Part shown: positions 6,492 to 11,679 of the stretch, piece by piece
Numbering within the stretch: position 1 is the first letter of the stretch
Layout of the letters: the number at the start of each line of letters is the position of its first letter
Source: Bacteroidota bacterium
GTDB taxonomy: Bacteria > Bacteroidota > Rhodothermia > Rhodothermales > Bin80
Reading direction: 5' to 3'
Assembly: GCA_026702635.1 (NCBI GenBank)
Contig: JAPPBZ010000033.1
Span: 1 to 11,679, forward strand
DNA length: 11,679 nucleotides
Position numbers and translations under genes: made by a program
Notes under the pieces: generated by a model
Told to the model about the DNA's origin: nothing
Databases searched by the model: none
The model's input: the letters and a program-made list of their open reading frames with translations, nothing else

Positions 6492-6782
6492 TTAAAGGGA
6501 CCGGGAACAAGATGATGGCCCCAAATGGGCTGAATCCGATCAGTTGATTCGGGTGGGTCAAGGCACTGAACGAAGCTTCCGAGGAGACCTTGGTCAGGTC
6601 CCACATTCTCGGGTGGGGGCACGTTGCATCAAGAATTAACCAATCGTATCCACGCAGAGAACCAATAACGAAATGCAATTATAAGCAAGACTCAGATTCC
6701 CAATGTGATTGGATAGAATAAAAACAGGTGATCGGATAACGTAAGAACGAGTGACAGAATTGGTAGGAATAATTGCTGGAAA
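6492..6782. other. Intergenic stretch of 291 bp with local structure, no clear gene
   Basis: The first 130 bp can fold: GGGACC (6497-6502) with GGTCCC (6597-6602), enclosing GAATC/GATTC (6532-6550) and CAAGG/CCTTG (6559-6592), and competing with CCCAC/GTGGG (6600-6617). The reverse strand is open for 65 codons over 6678-6481, reading like I-L-D-A-T-C-P-H-P-R-M-W-D-L, but overlaps the bacilliredoxin end and matches nothing I know. From 6650 the sequence turns A+T-rich and holds a 13-bp dyad, CCAAT-GTG-ATTGG (6700-6712), plus TAGAAT at 6714-6719, plausible as operator and -10 for the next gene. Confidence 0.4.
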
Positions 6783-7646
6783 ATGCAAGGATATGTTCAG
6801 AAGCAGCTAGTGAAGAAAATCGCCCACTATCGCTCTGGTATGGCGGATTTATTGGAGAAGCAGGTTGGTGTAGTTCGTGAGAAGGAAAAATGGCTGAATG
6901 TTCCACTAGACGATATTGAATTCTTGCCACCAGTCATCCCACACGAAGGTGATCCAGGAGCCGGACTAAGGGTTTTGTGTGCGTTGTTGTTGCGCAAAGC
7001 CAGATTGCACATGATCGGAATACTACGAGCAAACGAAAAAAGCAATGTACACTCCATGGCCGTTCAGATGCGACCAATTCTCGAATGTGCTGGGCAAATT
7101 GTACTCAACTGCCGCAACTTAGTAATCATATCGAAAGAGGGGATTAGTATTGCGAACAGACATTCAATTACGGATTTTCACCGGACAATGATTAGCTTGA
7201 CCGAAGGAGGCTTTGACTACAAAAGTTTTCTCAGTTTTTTTTCGGAGTCAACTGGAATACCATTATCCAAGTTACGCACCGCCAAGAAAGTTTTTGTGAA
7301 TGACAGAGTAAAGATACTTGAGGGTGGATCAGATTGGTATGGTTACTTGAGTGCCTGCTTCTCTCATGGAAAGGCAGATTGGTGTGGTTGGCCTTGGGAT
7401 GGAGGCGTCGGTCCGAGGATCGATTTTTTGCATGAGTATACATTGGCATCCTTGATGGATTATTTGGTAAATCAGGTAGCCATTATGGCTGGATATGCGA
7501 CACTCTGCCACATGGATCTAGAAGAACTGAATGCCGTCTCTACTTGGTTGCATGGGATTCGGGCTACGTCAAAAACACTTCGAGACAGTGCGGAATTCAC
7601 GCTTGAGGTTTCGGAGGATAAAGAGCAAATTTATGGTCACAGGTGA
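6783..7646 (+). CDS. Hypothetical protein, DUF5677/HEPN-like helical type
   Basis: A 287-residue soluble, mostly helical protein with no signal peptide or membrane segment. I do not recognise it by name. Landmarks are L-L-L-R-K-A-R-L-H at 68-76, A-V-Q-M-R-P-I-L-E at 93-101 and Y-G-Y-L-S-A-C-F-S-H-G at 186-196. This order of a helix with R-P-I-L-E followed by a Y-x-x-L-S-x-x-x-x-H block is what I associate with DUF5677-type, HEPN-like proteins; that link is inference. R71-x4-H76 and R126-x6-H133 fit the loose HEPN R-x4-6-H pattern. A Trp/Gly-rich segment at 200-210 looks like a loop. The ATG at 6783 is the only good early start; AGGA about 15 bases upstream is a poor site. It overlaps the next gene by 14 bp and lies in A+T-rich DNA (7081-7140 is 26/60 G+C), suggesting acquisition. 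Confidence 0.78.
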   Translation: MQGYVQKQLVKKIAHYRSGMADLLEKQVGVVREKEKWLNVPLDDIEFLPPVIPHEGDPGAGLRVLCALLLRKARLHMIGILRANEKSNVHSMAVQMRPILECAGQIVLNCRNLVIISKEGISIANRHSITDFHRTMISLTEGGFDYKSFLSFFSESTGIPLSKLRTAKKVFVNDRVKILEGGSDWYGYLSACFSHGKADWCGWPWDGGVGPRIDFLHEYTLASLMDYLVNQVAIMAGYATLCHMDLEELNAVSTWLHGIRATSKTLRDSAEFTLEVSEDKEQIYGHR

Positions 7647-8265
7647 AAGGCCAATAGGAGAAAAGGGAAGCAAAGATGTCAGCAGTTGGCATACCACCTA
7701 TGAAATAGGCAGGGATCAACTTCGCAAACTTGCTAAAATTCACCTGACTATTGATCAGCGAGCTCGTAAGATTGAAAGGGATGAACCGGATTGGGTTTTT
7801 CGTCTTCGAAAGATTTGCCTTCATGTATCGGCGATCATTGACTGGGCAATAAATGATGAGGGCATAGAGCATATTATAGCCACAGAGATCCGTGCAGCGT
7901 TCAGACAGATGGAGGTCGTATGGGAGTATGTACCCGCAGAGCTTCTCCCTGATAACACGGAAGACTTCGAAATCTTGGATAAAGAAAGTAGAGGGATTCT
8001 GTCCAGGTTTGACCATCCAACTCCACAGAGTTTGCTTCTTTTCTCGCATCACGGTGGCTTGCGAATGGGAAACAATGGATTGGGTTACCTATGGCTATCT
8101 GCCCAGATGATGAAACTCGCGCTTGCATACGGGTTTGCACTCATCCTTCTCGCTCAAGAGTTAGGCGCGGATGAAGAAAACATCATGGCTCAGGTGGCTG
8201 AAGTGTTCAGCCCTGGCAATACTTCAGATTTTGGAATGGATGGGACAAGTTCACCGATTAAGTAA
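7633..8265 (+). CDS. Hypothetical protein, diverged relative of its upstream neighbour
   Basis: A 210-residue protein from the ATG at 7633, inside the last 14 bp of the upstream gene. An earlier in-frame ATG at 7531 would create a deeper overlap and an Arg-rich tail, so I prefer 7633, with GGAGG at 7613-7617 a distant possible ribosome site. Landmarks mirror the neighbour: R-L-R-K-I-C-L-H at 57-64, I-A-T-E-I-R at 82-87 and G-I-L-S-R-F-D-H-P at 121-129, the last like the L-S-x-x-x-H-P block of DUF5677-like proteins. The block L-R-K-x-x-L-H-x3-I is shared exactly, and A-x3-R recurs with a two-residue offset. A hydrophobic helix at about 155-177 could be buried or membrane-touching. Function unknown; the overlap suggests a two-protein unit made in step. 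Confidence 0.75.
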   Translation: MVTGERPIGEKGSKDVSSWHTTYEIGRDQLRKLAKIHLTIDQRARKIERDEPDWVFRLRKICLHVSAIIDWAINDEGIEHIIATEIRAAFRQMEVVWEYVPAELLPDNTEDFEILDKESRGILSRFDHPTPQSLLLFSHHGGLRMGNNGLGYLWLSAQMMKLALAYGFALILLAQELGADEENIMAQVAEVFSPGNTSDFGMDGTSSPIK

Positions 8266-8267
8266 CT

Positions 8268-8283
8268 GTGTGCTTTCCCACAC
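8268..8283 (+). terminator. Hairpin just after the two-gene unit
   Basis: GTGTG (8268-8272) and CACAC (8279-8283) pair across a six-base loop, two bases after the stop. There is no T-run after it, so it is at best a weak terminator or an mRNA 3'-end stabiliser. GTGTG also fits the group II intron 5' consensus GUGYG, but is far too close to the domain V relic to bound a complete intron. Confidence 0.35.
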
Positions 8284-8424
8284 GATAGTCGAAAGTGTTT
8301 GGAGAAACCACCCCTAGATAGTGGCCGACATATAGGATGTCAGATCACGAGAAACCTATGGTCTGCACTACTTTGGGCTAACGATGGAGAACTTTTAGTG
8401 TGGCGGAGGCATGAATTCAACTGA

Positions 8425-8457
8425 AAGCCAGATGCGGGAAAACCGCACGTTCGGTTT
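8425..8457 (+). ncRNA. Group II intron domain V-like hairpin
   Basis: The 33 bases at 8425-8457 follow the domain V plan: lower stem AAGCC (8425-8429) with GGTTT (8453-8457), catalytic-triad-like AGC at 8426-8428, middle stem around GAT/GTT, an A-C bulge at 8447-8448, and upper stem GCGG (8434-8437) with CCGC (8443-8446) closed by GAAAA. The usual length is 34 and the loop a GAAA tetraloop, so this copy is one base short, with an A-C mismatch (8430/8452) in the lower helix. Domain V is the catalytic heart of group II introns. No reverse transcriptase is in the window, so it looks like a relic or a trimmed intron. Confidence 0.7.
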
Positions 8458-8556
8458 GATACAGGAGGCCGGAGACGGCTTATGGCAGCCCGTAAGAGAG
8501 GGCGTGAATAGCGAAAGCGAATGACCCGCAGGCATAAGCACCGAGCCAGCCTCTTG
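8425..8556 (+). mobile_element. Probable group II intron remnant
   Basis: The domain V-like hairpin is followed by GCCG-GAGA-CGGC (8468-8479), which could be part of domain VI (TTAT after it offers a branch-point A), then GCCC/GGGC (8488-8503) and a GC-GAAA-GC element (8511-8518). The last piece resembles domain I substructures more than a 3' end, so the order may reflect rearrangement or two partial copies. The downstream limit is arbitrary. No coding part survives here; the 37-codon open frame at 8411-8524 is produced by these RNA structures. Confidence 0.45.
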
Positions 8557-8602
8557 GATTTACATACACCGTTCCGACCATATTCCTACAATCCTGCATG
8601 AT

Positions 8603-8669
8603 AAATACTGACGAAATCTACGTGTTGTGAATTTGTGCATATTCCGAGCATCAGGGCGAGTCAGTATTT
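8603..8669. repeat. 10-bp perfect inverted repeat at the end of the receptor gene
   Basis: AAATACTGAC (8603-8612) and GTCAGTATTT (8660-8669) are exact reverse complements, 47 bases apart. The second arm lies in the last codons of the reverse receptor-like gene, the first beyond its stop. It could be a long-loop 3' structure of that operon, whose second arm ends GTATTTAT, or the traces of a mobile-element boundary beside the intron relic. Confidence 0.5.
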
Positions 8670-10543
8670 CGTAATCCAAATAAATACCGCAGAGTCACCT
8701 GAAACAACGCGCGTGTTCGGGCGCCAGCGGGGTGAGTGATGTGGGGATGATTCAGCACATTTCGCATTGTGGCACTTATGCGAAGTCGGTTTTCCCACAA
8801 TCTTTTTTGTGCGGTCAGGTGCAGGTGAACCGTACCAGGCAGTCGCATTGCATAAAACTCTGGGTTCTCTTCGGCAGCCCTCTCGAATGCATGCCACACA
8901 CTCGCGCCAACGTAGCGAAACCGTAGATCCAGGCTGAATCGATCATTGGGGCGGAACTCCCCTCGCACGCCCACCTGCAGACGATTATGCCATGCATCCC
9001 GGAAGGTATGCATGCTTGACCACGGATAAGCGTAGGCGCCGTAGATCTTGAGTGTGAGCTGCTGAGTCAGAGGGTAGTAAACTCGCACGCTTGTGCGAGC
9101 AATATTTCCCGCGGTGGACACGATACTGGTTACGGTTTGCAGGTGGGTTCGGGTTGAATCCAGCATGGATTCGGTGAACGGACGCACAGAATCCTTGAAT
9201 TTGCGCACTCCACCGCTGAGGTGCAGCCTGATCCTGTTTCCGGTTGTCCAGTCCAGGTCGGCAGAATAGAGGGCCTCTCGTTTGGGTAAGCTCGAGAGTT
9301 GGTAACGGAGCTCAGCACTTCCAAGGCTGTGCCCACGCATGATCCAATGGGCAAAATTGATTCGGGAAGCCAATGCCCGACGCCGGATCAGAAAGCGCAA
9401 ACCAATTCCACTTTCTTCATGCCATGCATGCGTAAACCACTCGTAGCCCAGTATGCCGTTATCAAGTGCGAGCGCAGACATGGCTTTCATCCTTAAGGCA
9501 GACGTAGGGCCAGTCTCGAAGGTGGCGTCCAAGCGCAATGTGCTCATGCCATCACGTGTTTGATTGCGGCCAAATCGTGCGTCAGCAAGCACTGCACTGA
9601 CTCCATACTCCAGCCTTGATGTACGAAGAGAGGTGCGCGCATAGAGCTGTCTCTGCACAAACTCAACGGACACAAACTCCGGGTTCTGTCGTGTGGTTAG
9701 CGTGGTTGAATTGCCCGATAATGAATAGCTGAATTTATTTCGGGAAAAAGATGCAGACGCGTATGAGATCTCCTGATCCAAGGGTATCTCTCTTCCCATG
9801 AAGGGAAGAAATCCCAAGTCTTCCACTCGACCGGTGGCTGCGCTGATTCTGTGGTTAAGCAGTCGAGCGCTGAGCCCCAGTGCCCGTTGAAGAATACGCG
9901 CATCTTTTTCGCCTTGATAGAGCTGGAGGACTCTCGGGCGAATGCGTGGGTCGGTCGCATGGTGTTCATCTAAGGCCCCCGTAATCTGGACGAATTGATT
10001 TTTTGAAGCGATCGCCAGACTGCTATGGATCGTAGGGCCTGTGCGATCCACATTCTGCCCCCCGAAATTCGTATATCGGTACGGGCCGGGATCACCAGTC
10101 TCATTGCCTGCACTAAGCTGCCCCGCAAGGGTAATCCCGGTTCGGGGGGTGCATCGGGTAATCTGAATGGCACCGCCGGAAGCCAAAACTCCATGGATGA
10201 CCACGGGATGCGCGTGCAGTTGCACCTCACAGATCTCCGTAATCGTCAGAGGAAGTACGTTGAGGCTTTGCTGGTTCAGTGCCTGTAGATTGATCGGTTG
10301 CCCATCAATGAACAGACTCCAGTCAGGGCTGGCTTCCCAGGAAATGCCCAACGGAGCAATCGCCCAGTGATATCCTTCAGTGGAACTGCCAACCCAGTCG
10401 TCTGCAAGTTCCAGAATATCACTGAGTCGGGTGATTCCCGCTCTGACAAGGTCATCCGCAGTCAGTACCTGGGCCGAGGTGCTGAAGATCCCGGATCCAA
10501 GTGCGATAAGGGCACAGAAACAGGTCTTCCACCAGCAACACAT
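8651..10543 (-). CDS. TonB-dependent receptor-like outer-membrane protein with plug domain
   Basis: A 630-residue protein from the ATG at 10543-10541. Upstream in-frame codons exist but lie inside the preceding gene; this ATG gives a proper signal peptide (hydrophobic 7-22, cleavage near S-T-S-A/Q-V). Residues about 27-130 look like a TonB plug: D-D-L-V-R-A-G-I-T-R-L-S-D-I-L start, F-I-D-G-Q-P-I-N at 78-85, L-P-L-T-I-T-E-I-C-E-V-Q-L at 97-109 and A-S-G-G-A-I-Q-I-T at 121-129. The remaining 500 residues are rich in alternating aromatic and polar strands with Arg-rich turns, typical of a 22-strand barrel, ending F-Q-V-T-L-R-Y-L-F-G-L plus six residues. It is on the small side and lacks the carboxypeptidase-like N-terminal domain common in Bacteroidota SusC-type receptors; no TonB box was evident. 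The start overlaps the preceding stop as TAATG. The ligand is unknown. Confidence 0.82.
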   Translation of the reverse strand: MCCWWKTCFCALIALGSGIFSTSAQVLTADDLVRAGITRLSDILELADDWVGSSTEGYHWAIAPLGISWEASPDWSLFIDGQPINLQALNQQSLNVLPLTITEICEVQLHAHPVVIHGVLASGGAIQITRCTPRTGITLAGQLSAGNETGDPGPYRYTNFGGQNVDRTGPTIHSSLAIASKNQFVQITGALDEHHATDPRIRPRVLQLYQGEKDARILQRALGLSARLLNHRISAATGRVEDLGFLPFMGREIPLDQEISYASASFSRNKFSYSLSGNSTTLTTRQNPEFVSVEFVQRQLYARTSLRTSRLEYGVSAVLADARFGRNQTRDGMSTLRLDATFETGPTSALRMKAMSALALDNGILGYEWFTHAWHEESGIGLRFLIRRRALASRINFAHWIMRGHSLGSAELRYQLSSLPKREALYSADLDWTTGNRIRLHLSGGVRKFKDSVRPFTESMLDSTRTHLQTVTSIVSTAGNIARTSVRVYYPLTQQLTLKIYGAYAYPWSSMHTFRDAWHNRLQVGVRGEFRPNDRFSLDLRFRYVGASVWHAFERAAEENPEFYAMRLPGTVHLHLTAQKRLWENRLRISATMRNVLNHPHITHPAGARTRALFQVTLRYLFGLRNTDSP

Positions 10544-11112
10544 TATTCCAGAAGGGTTTGCAGGAATTTCCCTGTGTTTACCTTGAGGCCAATCCCTGCG
10601 GAAATAAACCATAAACGCATCAACGGCTGAGTCTGAATGCGAAGGTACTCGGCTTGACCAAACAAAAACCATCTGCGACCAACATCGAGTGAGGCCAGCA
10701 TTCCAATACTGCCGACAAAGTCGCTTTCACGTCTTTCTCCAGAATAGCCGGTGACGGATTCGTCAAACGACATCCGGTAATTCCCGAACCCAATTCCCGG
10801 CTTGAGTCTAATTCGAGTAGTCACTGGAATTTTAAGTCTCCAGCCGGAACTGATCCAGAGTGCCCCAAATCCAGGGGCTTCAGCAGAACCATTGAAGCGG
10901 TGAACTCCCAGATTGACCTCCCAGTCCCCCGCATAAAATGGTGTCGCAGCAGATACTTTTACCCCGCTTGCGGGGTGCCAGTAATCGTGTAAAAGGTTTC
11001 GGTTCACATTTTGGGTTCCTTGAATACGGAGTTCCAACCTGCTGAAGGGTGCCTGTGCGAGACAATCAGCAGTGATCAAGATCAGGGTCAGGATGACCAG
11101 AGTATATCTCAC
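10543..11112 (-). CDS. Outer-membrane beta-barrel protein of unknown function
   Basis: A 189-residue protein. I choose the GTG at 11112-11110, which overlaps the preceding TGA as GTGA; a TTG three codons upstream is the alternative. The N-terminus (M)-R-Y-T-L-V-I-L-T-L-I-L-I-T-A-D-C-L-A-Q-A is a signal peptide cleaved near A-Q-A; the Cys is not in a lipobox. The rest alternates strands and turns, with W-E-V-N-L-G-V-H-R-F, L-K-P-G-I-G-F-G-N-Y-R, S-I-G-M-L-A-S-L-D-V-G and W-F-I-S-A-G-I-G-L-K-V, as in 8-10-strand barrels. No close named family is recognised. As the middle gene, sandwiched with overlaps on both sides, it should be made in step with the receptor-like protein and may be its partner. 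Confidence 0.75.
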   Translation of the reverse strand: MRYTLVILTLILITADCLAQAPFSRLELRIQGTQNVNRNLLHDYWHPASGVKVSAATPFYAGDWEVNLGVHRFNGSAEAPGFGALWISSGWRLKIPVTTRIRLKPGIGFGNYRMSFDESVTGYSGERRESDFVGSIGMLASLDVGRRWFLFGQAEYLRIQTQPLMRLWFISAGIGLKVNTGKFLQTLLE

Positions 11113-11679
11113 GAATCCCAAAGCTTGATGGTCCCGTCAAGTGTGAGCAGGATCCCGGCGTTGATGAGCACTACGAATCGATGCGGATTGTTACCGGGCA
11201 CGTTAATGCCCCCATCTGCAGCAATCCACCACCAATGCCTGGGTTGATACGTGAATCTCATGGATCCTCGGAAGGTAGGCTCTATGTCACCATCTAAGAG
11301 ATTATGCACGGATTCTGTTTTTGCGGGGAATGGTTGACGCATATCCCGCTCGCCCTGAAACAACATATCCACCTTCGGCCCGAACCGTAATCCCCGGATC
11401 CGGTGATCCATGTAAAACTCAAGGGATAATGACGAATGCATATAGTCACTGAACTGAGTTGCCAGTCCCCGATTGAGATATATATACTGTCCCTCAACTT
11501 GGGGTGCGTTGTAGGCTCTTGAGGTGACGGTTTCCAGCGTTAACTTCAAGTCTGCTCTCGGCAGGGCATAGACGGCAGATCCAGTCAAAACAAAGGTAAT
11601 GGTCTCCGGCCCTGTATTCGCCTGTAGACGAATATCATCAACCATGAATTGCCCTTGAAGTGTCAGGCGTTTGAACTGC
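11109..11679 (-). CDS. Outer-membrane protein, C-terminal part (capsule-assembly/Wzi-like possible)
   Basis: The reverse reading frame is open to the window edge, and in-frame codons before the ATG at 11645 continue sensibly (Q-F-K-R-L-T-L-Q-G-Q-F-M-V-D-D-I-R-L), so this is the 3' 189 codons of a longer gene, not a gene starting at 11645. A strand reading L-x-L-x-G-x-F-x-x-D-D, the long strands L-S-L-E-F-Y-M-D-H-R-I-R-G and G-S-M-R-F-T-Y-Q-P-R-H-W-W-W, and the regular aromatic spacing point to an outer-membrane barrel. A D-D motif after a Q-G-Q-F strand recalls Wzi/capsule-assembly barrels of Bacteroidota, from memory only. It ends in TGA at 11111-11109, overlapping the next start by 4 bp, and heads the three-gene operon or lies upstream in a longer one. 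Confidence 0.72.
   Translation of the reverse strand, partial: QFKRLTLQGQFMVDDIRLQANTGPETITFVLTGSAVYALPRADLKLTLETVTSRAYNAPQVEGQYIYLNRGLATQFSDYMHSSLSLEFYMDHRIRGLRFGPKVDMLFQGERDMRQPFPAKTESVHNLLDGDIEPTFRGSMRFTYQPRHWWWIAADGGINVPGNNPHRFVVLINAGILLTLDGTIKLWDS

Noticed and set aside
6481..6678. Reverse 65-codon frame as a real gene
   Set aside because: It overlaps the end of the bacilliredoxin gene, matches no family I know and lacks a start signal; kept only as an open question in the findings.
7597..8052. Reverse 151-codon open frame opposite the unknown gene pair
   Set aside because: The forward frames overlap in a typical operon fashion and show mutual homology; the reverse translation shows no domain and has low-complexity hydrophobic ends.
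8411..8524. 37-codon open frame M-N-S-T-E-S-Q-M-R-E-N at the intron relic
   Set aside because: It runs straight through the domain V hairpin and following stems; the RNA structure explains the sequence better than a peptide.
1..11679. CRISPR array, tRNA, rRNA, transposase or integrase
   Set aside because: Scanned for direct repeats with regular spacers, tRNA-like cloverleaf ends and recognisable recombinase motifs; none were found by eye.

Overview
The window looks like chromosome of a Gram-negative bacterium. Signs are a SurA/PpiD-type periplasmic folding factor, a lipobox lipoprotein, and three signal-peptide or barrel-type outer-membrane proteins including a TonB-dependent-receptor-like one. 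The BrxA/BrxB bacilliredoxin, scarce Shine-Dalgarno sequences and style of the envelope proteins suggest Rhodothermota or a nearby Bacteroidota lineage. That placement is inference from remembered families.

Layout. 1-175: end of a forward cystathionine gamma-synthase-type enzyme. 274-3034: reverse cluster rplU, rpmA, ppiD. 3127-3780: forward FAHD1-like acylpyruvase whose 3' end overlaps, tail to tail, a reverse operon (5856-3767) of NlpC/P60-like lipoprotein, greA and low-specificity threonine aldolase. 5973-6491: forward bacilliredoxin. 6492-8650: visibly more A+T-rich accessory stretch with two overlapping genes of unknown function, then a structured segment with a group II intron domain V relic. 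8651-11679: reverse operon of three tightly coupled outer-membrane proteins, the first cut by the window edge.

Most ordinary genes serve translation (L21, L27), transcript elongation (GreA), envelope folding (PpiD), amino-acid metabolism and thiol redox. Three things stand out. (1) The NlpC/P60 protein has Ala where the family has its catalytic Cys, with both downstream His kept, so it looks like a pseudoenzyme. (2) The two accessory genes encode diverged relatives of each other, sharing an L-R-K-x-x-L-H block, a downstream A-x3-R and a C-terminal L-S-x2-F-x-H block; they resemble DUF5677/HEPN-like helical proteins and may form a two-component system. (3) The three outer-membrane genes overlap as GTGA and TAATG, implying coupled translation of one envelope system with unknown substrate.

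No tRNA, rRNA, CRISPR array, transposase or intact reverse transcriptase was seen.
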